This document shows, piece by piece, positions 8,303 through 16,326 of a stretch of DNA of 22,034 nucleotides; the first letter of the stretch is position 1; every line of letters starts with the position of its first letter. The notes under the pieces were generated by a model. The model did no database searches, had not been told where the DNA came from, and saw nothing but the letters and a program-made list of their open reading frames with translations. Made by a program: the position numbers and the translations under genes. The stretch is from Candidatus Zixiibacteriota bacterium (GTDB taxonomy: Bacteria; Zixibacteria; MSB-5A5; GN15; FEB-12): contig JAMPYH010000005.1 in the NCBI GenBank assembly GCA_023700785.1, positions 1-22,034 of the forward strand. Direction: 5' to 3'.

Positions 8303-10974
8303 TTAGAACCCAAACTCTAATCCGGTGCGGATAGTCCGGGGTGGCGCAAAGTTCTGCGGATCGTGATCGTACAGATGGTCGAGCCGCGACAATTCTTCCT
8401 GGCTGGTGGAAAGCGATCCCGCGTAGCGGCGATTGTCGTTATCCGGCTGACCTGTATGCGTGTACACGTTCAGCACGTTCTTCTTATTAAAGAGATTATC
8501 AACTTCGATGAAAAACGACAGCACGTTCCTCTTCGAGCCGATCTGGAAATCCTTGTTAAACCGCATATCGACGCTGTAATTGGCCGGGAGTCGACCTTCG
8601 TTCCGTTCGCCATACCGGTTCCCCAGCGAATCGGTCTTGGTATAGGGCAGACCCGAGCCGTAATAGCCGACCATATTGACGCCCCAATTGCCGGGGACAG
8701 TCAGGCCGAAGACCTTCCCTTTCCACTCCGACGGCACACGGAAGTCGAGAACGGCGGTTACGGTATGCCGCTGATCGAAATCCAGCCGGTACTCTTTGAC
8801 CGGAGCGAGGGTATCCTCGTTGGAGGTCAGGTAGGTATAGTACGGTTCGGTCGCGCTCGAACCGTTCCCCATCGCTATCATGTAAGAGTAGGCCAGCGAC
8901 GCGCTGACATAACCTTTCATCGGGAGTTTGTCGAGAGCGACATCAAATCCCTTGACCGAACCATAATCATCGTTGTCAAACTTGGTGACCGTGCGTCCGG
9001 CGTATTTGAGCGCCTCTCGCGTGGTTACCAGGTCGGTGATATCCTTGTAATAGGCGGTTACGTCGAAGCGAAGTCCATCGTTGATCATATGGTCGAGACC
9101 CAGTTCATAGGCGATCGTTTGCTCCGGCGCGAGATCCGGGTTACCCAACAGCGGATAACCGGTTGACAGATCCCCCTGCAGATTGGTGTACAGATAGGTG
9201 AAACGCGGCGCCTGGTAATAGGTCCCGTAGTTGAAATGCATCACCGAGCGATCGGAGATGGGGAACGATACGCCAAGGCGCGGAGAGATCCGGCTTATCG
9301 ACTTGGCTTCACGATAGGCCGCGGTCAATTCATCCGGCGTATAGTTGTAGGAAATATCCGCGTTCCGATAGTCGTAGCGGAGTCCCATGTTTATGACAAA
9401 GTCATCATACTCCAGCTTGTCCTGGATGTACGCCGACGCGTAGGTCGGCTGAGACTGGTACGTCTCGCCATACGGATTGGTGTTATAAAATTGTTTCTGA
9501 TCCCAGTCTATATCGTAGCGCGTGTATTCCGCGCCCACCTTGAACTGGTTGGTCTTGGTGACCTGGCTCAAGTAACTGAGCGAAACCGAACTATAGGCGG
9601 CCTCGCGCCAGAGATATGAAGGATTGAAGTCATCCCCCGTGGCGAAGCCGATCGCCTCGTACGGGTCATTATAATCAGGATTATTCAGGTAATTATCCGT
9701 GTGGATAGTGCCGTTGTAGTTGCCATCCTCGTCCTCGGAGTACCCCGGCCACTCAGACCAGTGCTTATCCAGAAGACTGTGGGGCGCCACCTTGGTGTTC
9801 GTACGGAACCGGCTGAACGACCCGGAAAGTATCGAGCGTTCGGTCAGATTCCAGTTGTTGGACAGGCCGAGCAGGTAGGCGTTCTTTTCAAACGACGGCA
9901 GGCCGTCCAGGTTGAAATCGTAGGAACGATTGTTGACATCGCGATGGTCGTAGGTATCGCCGAACGCGTCATAGTACTTCGCGTTGGCAAGAATCTTCAT
10001 TCTGGGCAGCGGCTGCATCGCCAGTTTGGCGGTACCGCTGTAAGAGATCGTCATATTATGTGGCAACGAACTGTTGTCCCGCAGGTACTCGCCCGCGACA
10101 AAGAAGTTGAATTTCCGGCCATCAAACGATGGCACTGGTCCGGAGAACGTAAAACTCGCCGAGCGATTCTTGATGAACTCAAGTCCTCCCCAGCTGCCGG
10201 TATTGACATCATAGGAATGCGTTGCGCCCTGATAGGTACGTATTCGACCATGGTACTCGGTGCCACCCTCAGGAGTCACCGCGCTCACCACGCCCGACAA
10301 CGCTTCACCGTACTCCGCGGTAAAGCCTCCCGACGTCAGGGACAACTCTTCCAGCGCGGACGGCAAAATGCGGATGCCGGTCCCCGACACGAACGGATCC
10401 ATGATCGAGAAACCGTCATAATAGTACGCTACCTGGCCGGAGCGGCCGCCGCGCACGTGCATATCGTCATTCTTGTCCATCAGCACGCCAGGATAATTGC
10501 TCAGCACCGACTGGACGGTTACGATATTGGGGATATTCCTCAATCGATCGGAAGTGAAGATGATCTTCGACGACGTCAGGTCGCGCTGGATCTTCGGTTC
10601 CTCAGCGTACACCACCATCTCCTGATCCAGCTGCACCGCCATCGAACGAACGGTGAAATCAACCGGGGTGGTGAGATCGAGCAACACCCGAACATCCTTT
10701 TGGTGATAAGCTCGAAGCCCACATGCGTCACCGAGATGTCGTACTTGCCGCTGGGGACATTAATGATGAAGTACTCCCCCTCGTCATCGGTCGTGGCGAC
10801 CAGATCGGTACCCAGTACGCGAACGGTTGCCCCCACCAGCGGTTCGTCTGATTCGGCATCCGACACCACACCGGAGATCTTGCCGGTGACGCCGGCGTAT
10901 GCTGACAGCGCGGCACAAACGGTCGCGGCCAACAGCATGAGAATGACGCGTCTGCGTCGCGACCAAGCGTTCAC
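8303..10974 (-). pseudogene. TonB-dependent outer-membrane receptor with a single-base frameshift
   Basis: Read through one shift, this is a receptor of about 890 residues. From GTG at 10974 come a signal peptide (SRRRRVILMLLAATVCAALSAYA), then a carboxypeptidase-regulatory-like domain (residues ~27-100; GKISGVVSDAESDEPLVGATV, GEYFIINVPSGKYDISV). The plug follows (NIVTVQSVLSNYPGV, MHVRGGRSGQVAYYYDG, YGEALSGVVS), then a long beta-barrel ending with phenylalanine (IRTGLEFGF). The frame breaks after Arg93: the minus strand reads AAAAGGATG, and one extra G (AAAAGGGATG) would restore a continuous frame through residues D-V-R-V-L-L-D. Both sides look under coding constraint, so the lesion is recent or a sequencing/assembly error. 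The receptor would import a large or scarce substrate using TonB energy; the substrate cannot be told. First gene of the operon ending at 4484. Confidence 0.85.
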
Positions 10975-11161
10975 GGCTGGTCCTCCCTCATCCTTCCACT
11001 TAGATGTGTAACATCCTCTCATCATAAAACACGAGTCCATCGAATGGTTGAGATCCTGATGGTTAGTATCGGAACAGCGGCTGAAAACTTGACCACCTGA
11101 ACCATAAGATTGTCGGCGAAAGGAGGTTCCCTCCGTTAAGTTTTCCCCCTTCAGCCCGATA
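10975..11161. other. Divergent intergenic region between receptor operon and signalling operon
   Basis: This 187-base stretch must hold the promoters of both divergent operons, but I cannot pick convincing -35/-10 pairs. It contains a 13-base dyad GATGT-GTA-ACATC (11003-11015) in the receptor leader, a possible operator or small hairpin. It also has a GGAGG-TTC-CCTCC hairpin (11122-11134) nested inside an imperfect inverted repeat (AAAACTTGAC 11084-11093 and GTTAAGTTTT 11135-11144). No recognised riboswitch consensus (cobalamin, GEMM) is visible on either strand. Confidence 0.5.
10981..10987 (-). promoter_or_regulatory. Ribosome binding site fixing the receptor start at GTG 10974
   Basis: Minus-strand GGGAGGA lies six bases before the GTG at 10974, which begins a standard signal peptide. 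An upstream in-frame ATG at 11040 would add 22 residues (MDSCFMMRGCYTSKWK...) ahead of the signal peptide and has no comparable site, so the shorter start is preferred. Confidence 0.7.
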
Positions 11162-12208
11162 ATGGAACAGTACGAGCAAGAATCATCACGTTGGGAACGG
11201 CTATCTTGCGTTACCAGTGATAGTTACGGGCGAGAAGACAGAAAGAATCGTGAAGTGCTGACTTCATTTACACGGCGCTGGCTGTGTGGCATGATCGTGC
11301 TGGGTGCGTTGTGCGTATCCTCCACGACGTTCGCGCAGAAAGTCGCTATCATCACTACCGATACTCTTACCTCTACGCAGCGGAGCGTTAGCGGTGCGAA
11401 AAGCATTATCAAAAACGCCTTCCCCCAGGTCGTCTTCTCCGAACACTTGATCTCGCTCGCCAACGGCAGTCCAACAACAGATCTTGATTCACTCCGCGCG
11501 CTTAAACCATCGCTTATCCTCGCCACCGGTACGGCGGCGACAGAGTTCGCCAGGAAGAACTTCCGCGATGTTCCTATTGTCTTTTCGTCGGTGATGTATC
11601 CGATCGTTTCCGGCTTTGTGGAGTCTTTCAATCGACCGGGCGGAAACATCACCGGCGCGTCGCTGAGTATCCCCCCCAAAACGCAATTCGACTATTTCAA
11701 GATGATCGTGCCGAAGTTGCGGACTATCGGCGTGCTCTATACATCGAATACTGAGGCGTTGATCCCCCAGGCAAAGCAGGTCGCCAAAGGGCTGGGGCTG
11801 GATCTGGTCTCCATCAAAGTCTCGGGCGAGAAGGAACTCCCGGCGGCGTTTGACTCTTTGAGCAGGGTCGTGCAGGGGATATGGTCGCTGGCCGACCCGA
11901 ACCTGTTTAGTCCCCAAGCAACCAAGTTCATTCTGCTTAACGCGCTCCGGCGCGGCATTCCGTTAATGGGGTTCTCCCGAAATGTGGTGGAGTCAGGCGC
12001 GCTTTTCGCCCTCGACTTCGATTATAAAGCAGTCGGCCGCCAGGCAGGAGAGATAGCCAGCCAGATCCTTAAAGGGGCAGAGCCCGGAAACGTCAGTGTG
12101 ACGACTCCGGACATCATCTGGTTTCATTACAACGAAAAGACCGCGCAACACATCAACATCGCCATGCCCAGCGACCTGGTCGCGGTCGCCAAGGAGGTCT
12201 ACCGATGA
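11162..12208 (+). CDS. ABC-type periplasmic substrate-binding protein (ABC_sub_bind-like), signalling partner
   Basis: A 348-residue protein of the two-lobed substrate-binding fold related to PF04392 and TrpX. Recognisable parts are KVAIITTDTLTSTQ (first strand after the signal peptide), LKPSLILATGTAATEFA, the VPIVFSSVMYPI stretch, RPGGNITGASLSI, and a second lobe with IGVLYTSNTEALIPQAK and GRQAGEIASQILKG. A signal peptide (RRWLCGMIVLGALCVSSTTFA) is preceded by ~30 polar residues if translation begins at ATG 11162. GTG at 11255 would place the signal peptide at the N-terminus and may be the true start, though neither start has a good ribosome site. No lipobox is seen. No permease or ATPase gene follows. 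Instead the stop overlaps the start of a sensor kinase (ATGA, 12205-12208), so the protein probably presents a bound ligand to that kinase rather than to a transporter. Confidence 0.85.
   Translation: MEQYEQESSRWERLSCVTSDSYGREDRKNREVLTSFTRRWLCGMIVLGALCVSSTTFAQKVAIITTDTLTSTQRSVSGAKSIIKNAFPQVVFSEHLISLANGSPTTDLDSLRALKPSLILATGTAATEFARKNFRDVPIVFSSVMYPIVSGFVESFNRPGGNITGASLSIPPKTQFDYFKMIVPKLRTIGVLYTSNTEALIPQAKQVAKGLGLDLVSIKVSGEKELPAAFDSLSRVVQGIWSLADPNLFSPQATKFILLNALRRGIPLMGFSRNVVESGALFALDFDYKAVGRQAGEIASQILKGAEPGNVSVTTPDIIWFHYNEKTAQHINIAMPSDLVAVAKEVYR
12191..12197 (+). promoter_or_regulatory. Ribosome binding site of the sensor kinase inside the binding-protein gene
   Basis: AAGGAGG lies seven bases before the ATG at 12205, within the last codons of the substrate-binding protein gene. 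Together with the ATGA overlap it indicates coupled translation of the two proteins in similar amounts, which fits a binding protein and its dedicated kinase. Confidence 0.75.
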
Positions 12209-13866
12209 GCCTTCTTGGAAAACTCTTCCGAGCCAGCCTGCGGCTAAAGATCGTCCTGCCGATCTCTTTGATCATCGCGGTCAGCCTTCTGCTCATTTCC
12301 GGCTACCTGATCGACCGGCAATCGGCCGGATACATTCAGGAATTGGAGGCCAGCGGACGGACCATGCTCCGGATGTTGGCGATCAACGCCGAATCAGGCG
12401 TGCTGTTCGGCAACAAATATGAACTGGATGAACTGCTCAAGACGCCGGCGCAGTTTGAGTCGGTGAAATACGTGGTGATCTCCAACACTGACGGCGCCAC
12501 TCTGGCGGAACTCCATGAATCAACCATGGTCACGGCGGGTCTGCACAGGAAGTCCTCCAATTCACCGGTGCATGACTCCATTGCGGTTGAACTCAGCAAC
12601 GGCAGCGACGGCGAGGAATATCTGGTGCTCAGTATGCCGGTCGTCACGTTTAAGCAGGCGTTCAGCACGGAGAATCTCGGCATTACCGGCGGTCTCGACG
12701 CCGCGACCGAACGAGAGGTGATCGGCCATATTGAGCTCGGGTTGTCGCTCGACAAGGTCAATCAGGCGATCTTCGAGGCAAAATTCGCGGCCTACCTCTT
12801 TACCCTGGTCGTGCTGGTTGGCACCATCCTCTTGCTCGCGTTTATTGTCGGGGCCATCACCCGGCCGGTTCGCGTACTCGTGGATGTCACCGATCAGGTC
12901 AGTAAGGGCGACCTGACCCAGCGCGTGAACATCACCCAGCGCGACGAGATCGGACACCTGGCGGACACTTTCAACCGGATGATCGAATCGCTCAAGCAGT
13001 CGCGCGACGAGGTGGAGCAATACAATCGCAATCTGGAAGAAAAGATAATCGAGCGAACCCTGCAGTTGGAAGAAGCGCAGGCGCAGTTGATCCAGTCAGA
13101 GAAGATGAGCGCCATCGGCCAGCTTGCCGCCGGCGTGGCGCATGAGTTGAATAACCCGCTTGGCGGCATCCTGGGCTACGCTCAGTTCACGCTCGAAAAA
13201 CTGAACAAGAACATCCCGGAGAAAACCACCGCCAAGGAGATCCAGAGTTACATCCGGTACGTCTCCGACATCGAGACCCAGGCTCGTCGCTGCAAGACCA
13301 TCGTCCAGAATCTGCTCAAGTTCTCGCGTTCGTCCCGAACCGTTGATTTCGCGGATGTCGATGTCAATAAGGCGATCGAGGAAACCTTGAGCTTTGTCGC
13401 TCACCAGTTGCATCTCAGCCAGATCGAACTTGATGTCCAGCTTGATCCCAAGCTCCCGCATATACAGGGGAATATTGGTCAGCTTCAACAGGTATTCACC
13501 AACCTGATCATTAACGCCATGCACGCGTCGAAGCCTGGCGCGTTGATCGTGATCACTTCGCGCTACAGCCCTGCGCTTGGCGAGTTTGGCGGCGCGGTCG
13601 AGCTGATGTTCAAAGATCATGGTCACGGCATCAAGGATGAGAACCTGAAGAAGATCTTCGAGCCGTTCTTTACCACCAAAGAAATAGGCAAAGGAACCGG
13701 CCTGGGGCTGTCGGTCAGTTATGGGATCGTCAAAGAACATGGTGGCGAAATTACTGTCACGTCTGAAGTTGGCGCGGGATCGACCTTTACTGTTGTTTTG
13801 CCGGTGCAGAAACCGGAGACCGATTCCGATAACAGGAAGGAAGCCAACTATAGTTTTGGACAATAG
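12205..13866 (+). CDS. Transmembrane sensor histidine kinase with HAMP domain
   Basis: A 553-residue inner-membrane kinase. Order: TM1 (residues ~13-35), an extracytoplasmic sensor region of ~155 residues of no recognised family, TM2 (~194-216), a HAMP linker (~217-270), and a coiled coil (~270-300). The HisKA dimerisation helix follows, with phospho-acceptor His313 in VAHELNNPLGG. The HATPase_c domain has an N box (Asn433/Asn437), G1 DHGHG (Asp471), the EPFFTTK segment and G2 GTGLGL (residues 497-502). All catalytic motifs are intact. The ATG overlaps the stop of the substrate-binding protein gene, and AAGGAGG lies seven bases upstream. It likely autophosphorylates in response to the liganded binding protein (as TorS does with TorT) and donates phosphate to one or more of the three receivers encoded just downstream. 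Confidence 0.93.
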   Translation: MSLLGKLFRASLRLKIVLPISLIIAVSLLLISGYLIDRQSAGYIQELEASGRTMLRMLAINAESGVLFGNKYELDELLKTPAQFESVKYVVISNTDGATLAELHESTMVTAGLHRKSSNSPVHDSIAVELSNGSDGEEYLVLSMPVVTFKQAFSTENLGITGGLDAATEREVIGHIELGLSLDKVNQAIFEAKFAAYLFTLVVLVGTILLLAFIVGAITRPVRVLVDVTDQVSKGDLTQRVNITQRDEIGHLADTFNRMIESLKQSRDEVEQYNRNLEEKIIERTLQLEEAQAQLIQSEKMSAIGQLAAGVAHELNNPLGGILGYAQFTLEKLNKNIPEKTTAKEIQSYIRYVSDIETQARRCKTIVQNLLKFSRSSRTVDFADVDVNKAIEETLSFVAHQLHLSQIELDVQLDPKLPHIQGNIGQLQQVFTNLIINAMHASKPGALIVITSRYSPALGEFGGAVELMFKDHGHGIKDENLKKIFEPFFTTKEIGKGTGLGLSVSYGIVKEHGGEITVTSEVGAGSTFTVVLPVQKPETDSDNRKEANYSFGQ

Positions 13867-13886
13867 GACGTTACGGTACCGAAGCA

Positions 13887-14255
13887 ATGAGCGAAAACGC
13901 TAAGCAGACTATCCTGGTCGTGGATGATGAAGAGATCATACGCGACTTTCTTTCCGAAGTTCTCGAGGATTATCAGGTGACGGTTGCCTGCGACGGAGTC
14001 GAGGCGATCAAGAAGCTCAGATCCCAACGCTACGATCTGGTGATCACCGATCTGCGGATGCCTGGCGTCCCCGGAGAAGAAGTTGTCAAGTTCGCGCGCG
14101 ATACCTATCCCGGCGCGAAGGTCGTCGTGATCTCCGGGTATTCGAGTTTGTCCACTGTCAGCCAGTCGGTCCATAACGGCGCCTGCGCGTTCCTGTCGAA
14201 GCCGTTCAGCATCAAAGAACTGCTCCAAACCGTCAGCAACGCGATCAGGACGTGA
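13887..14255 (+). CDS. Stand-alone response regulator receiver protein
   Basis: 122 residues, a single receiver (CheY-like) domain and nothing more. The acidic pocket is Asp13/Asp14 with phospho-acceptor Asp55 in LVITDLRMPG. The switch residue is Ser83 (VVISGYS) and the conserved lysine is Lys105 (LSKPFS). All functional residues are present, so it should be phosphorylated, but there is no DNA-binding or enzymatic output. It either works through protein contacts or passes phosphate on. It starts 20 bases after the transmembrane kinase gene and precedes a second receiver by 9 bases. The ribosome site is weak, so expression may depend on upstream translation. Confidence 0.93.
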   Translation: MSENAKQTILVVDDEEIIRDFLSEVLEDYQVTVACDGVEAIKKLRSQRYDLVITDLRMPGVPGEEVVKFARDTYPGAKVVVISGYSSLSTVSQSVHNGACAFLSKPFSIKELLQTVSNAIRT

Positions 14256-14264
14256 GAGCAGCGT

Positions 14265-14633
14265 ATGGCACGAATACTGGTCATAGACGATTCCCAGGTG
14301 ATACGCGATCTGTTGGCGGATTTCCTGGCGGACTCCGGCCACTTTGTGGACTGTGTCGAAGACAGCGAGGAAGGGATCCGGATGGCGCTGGCCGGTTCAT
14401 ATGACATTTGCATCTGCGATCTGCATATCCCTAAGAAAAACGGTTTCCAGATCTATCAGGCGATCAGCGCCACGAAGCCAAAACTGACCTTTATCATGAC
14501 CGATTCACTCCCCGACTCGCTGGCTGATCAGATCTCCGAGGCGGGTGTCCCGTATATTTTGCGCAAACCGTTCGACCTGGATCAATTGCGGGAGGTCCTC
14601 GCGACCGTCTGTGCCTCGATCAAAACAATATGA
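14265..14633 (+). CDS. Second stand-alone receiver protein
   Basis: 122 residues, again only a receiver domain: acidic pair Asp8/Asp9, phospho-acceptor Asp52 (ICICDLHIPKK), switch Thr79 (FIMTDSLPDS) and Lys101 (LRKPFD). It is clearly diverged from the receiver directly upstream, so this is not a recent tandem duplication. The DSLPDSLADQI stretch after the switch threonine is an unusual variant of the alpha4 region used for partner recognition, hinting at a different partner. Its stop overlaps the next kinase gene by ATGA (14630-14633), placing it in tight stoichiometry with that hybrid kinase. Confidence 0.92.
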   Translation: MARILVIDDSQVIRDLLADFLADSGHFVDCVEDSEEGIRMALAGSYDICICDLHIPKKNGFQIYQAISATKPKLTFIMTDSLPDSLADQISEAGVPYILRKPFDLDQLREVLATVCASIKTI

Positions 14634-16300
14634 CTTCGTCAGTGAACAGATACAGGATATTGGTGGTCGATGACGAATCGATCGTTGTCTCACTAGTGCG
14701 CGACGCGCTGGAAGATGAGGATTACGACATCCTCACGGCGATGAACGGGGACCAGGCGCTGGCGATCATCGATCGCGAGCATCTTGATCTGCTGGTAACC
14801 GATATTCGCATGTCGGGGATGAACGGCATTGAACTGGTAAAACAGGCTCGCGTCAATCACCCCGAGCTTGGCGTTATCTTCATGACCGGATATGCCAATC
14901 TGGCATCGGCCAAGGACGCTATCAGGCAGGGAGCCTTTGATTACATCATGAAGCCGTTCGAACTGTCGGAGATCCGACAGGCGGTGAAAAATGGGCTCAA
15001 ACTGAGAGCCGCCGCGGCTGAAAAATCCTCCACCAACGAACTCTCAAAACTGACTGACCTCAACCAGATGCTCTTTGCGACCAATGATCGCGCTTCATTG
15101 GTGACCTCTTCACTTGAGTTCATCATGATGCACCTGCGCGTGAGTCAGGGCTCAGTCATGTACTGCGACAAAGAGAACGCGACTTGTGTCACCATTTCGA
15201 TCGTCGATAACCTGACCAGTGAAACAAAGCTGCCGAACGGCGTGATCGCGGAAGCGATCCAAAAAAGCGGCACGGGCGAACTGCAGTATCCGTTCCTGAT
15301 CAAACGGCTGGAGGAACATCCGGTCTTTCGAGCTCATCCGGTGGCGGAACTCCCCCCGTATCTTGCCCCGCAATGGGTCAACCCCAACCAGCAGTTGTTG
15401 GTCGTGCCGGTTGTCCGCCCGTCTGAACTGTTTGGCTGGTTTGTTCTGGGAACGACTGAGCAGGTCGCTCACATGCGGGAAGCTGACATCAAGTTCCTGA
15501 CCATCACCGCCGGTCAGTTGGCCATTACTCTGGAGAATCTCGCTCTCCTGGAGGAGACGCAAAAAGCATATACCGGCCTGAAGGAACTCCAGGACGAAAC
15601 CATTCGACTCGAGAAGATCGCCACCCGGGGACAGATGTCGGCCGAGATCGGGCACGAGTTGAATAACTTTCTCGGCGTGGTCGCGGGGAATTTGCAGTTG
15701 CTCGATGTGCAACTGCGCAAAGGAAATATAGGAGAGCTTGGGCGCTATGTGACCGCGATGTCCGAGACCATCGAGAAGATCAAGATCTTCACTTCCAATC
15801 TCATGGATCTGACGCCGATCGCGTCACAAAAGGCAGTGCTCTCCTTTGGCGAATTGATGCGGGAGGTCATTGATTACCTTCGACCGCAAAAGCGATTCCA
15901 GGGAGTGCAGATCAAAGTCACCGGAACCGATCTGGATCTGCCGTTTGACGCCGACACGACTCAAATGCAGCAACTGCTTTTTAATCTCTTTAACAACGCG
16001 GCTGACGCGATGACAGACAGTCCCAAAAGAGAGATCACCGTACGCTTGCTCCGCGCGGGGCAGCATCGGTTTTCGGTCGTTATCTCCGACACCGGGTGCG
16101 GTTTTCCGGCCGAACTGGTGGCCAAAGCGTTCAACGAACGGTTTACGACGAAAAAGACAGGTCACGGATTCGGCCTGGTGGTCTGCAAGCGGATCATCGA
16201 GAATCACGGCGGTACGTTGTCCGTAGAATCGGAACCCGGCCAAGGCTCCACCATCACGATCGATTTTCCGATCGCGCAGGGCGATCTGGTCACCGCATAA
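14630..16300 (+). CDS. Soluble hybrid kinase: N-terminal receiver, GAF-like domain, histidine kinase
   Basis: 556 residues with no transmembrane segment. Residues ~8-125 form a receiver (Asp14/Asp15, phospho-acceptor Asp58 in LLVTDIRMSG, Thr86, Lys108). Residues ~140-310 look like a GAF domain (LNQMLFATNDRASLVTSSLEF, LLVVPVVRPSELFGWFVLG, FLTITAGQLAITLENLALLE). After a coiled coil comes a HisKA helix with His342 in IGHELNNFLGVV and an HATPase_c domain (N box LFNLFNNAADAM, G1 DTGCGFP, G2 GHGFGL). The usual proline after the phospho-acceptor (HELNNP) is phenylalanine here. Receiver-first kinases typically have their activity switched by phosphorylation of their own receiver, so this protein probably acts downstream of the membrane kinase. 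The GAF-like domain may add a cytoplasmic input. It is the last gene of the operon. Confidence 0.9.
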   Translation: MTSSVNRYRILVVDDESIVVSLVRDALEDEDYDILTAMNGDQALAIIDREHLDLLVTDIRMSGMNGIELVKQARVNHPELGVIFMTGYANLASAKDAIRQGAFDYIMKPFELSEIRQAVKNGLKLRAAAAEKSSTNELSKLTDLNQMLFATNDRASLVTSSLEFIMMHLRVSQGSVMYCDKENATCVTISIVDNLTSETKLPNGVIAEAIQKSGTGELQYPFLIKRLEEHPVFRAHPVAELPPYLAPQWVNPNQQLLVVPVVRPSELFGWFVLGTTEQVAHMREADIKFLTITAGQLAITLENLALLEETQKAYTGLKELQDETIRLEKIATRGQMSAEIGHELNNFLGVVAGNLQLLDVQLRKGNIGELGRYVTAMSETIEKIKIFTSNLMDLTPIASQKAVLSFGELMREVIDYLRPQKRFQGVQIKVTGTDLDLPFDADTTQMQQLLFNLFNNAADAMTDSPKREITVRLLRAGQHRFSVVISDTGCGFPAELVAKAFNERFTTKKTGHGFGLVVCKRIIENHGGTLSVESEPGQGSTITIDFPIAQGDLVTA

Positions 16301-16326
16301 GATTCTCGCCTGTTCCCCCGAGCTCT

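Noticed and set aside
8363..9166. Plus-strand open frame of 267 codons antisense to the receptor barrel
   Set aside because: Same reasoning: no recognisable domain, fully covered by the receptor coding sequence on the other strand.
10690..10705. Programmed -1 ribosomal frameshift joining the two receptor parts
   Set aside because: The 0-frame codons ACC AAA AGG do not form an X-XXY-YYZ slippery heptamer, the P- and A-site tRNAs would re-pair poorly, and receptors of this family are not known to use frameshifting; an indel explains it better.
9701..11011. Plus-strand open frame of 436 codons opposite the receptor gene
   Set aside because: It lies entirely antisense to a gene with clear plug and barrel motifs, its product is arginine/histidine-rich without domains, and it has no ribosome site; it is a codon-bias shadow.
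10975..11161. Riboswitch (cobalamin or c-di-GMP GEMM type) upstream of the receptor; a CCATTCGATGG stretch recalled GEMM-I
   Set aside because: The remaining conserved boxes of either class are absent on both strands.
13887..14633. Recent tandem duplication of the two lone receivers
   Set aside because: Same length, but the sequences differ almost everywhere outside the active-site residues, so any duplication is ancient.
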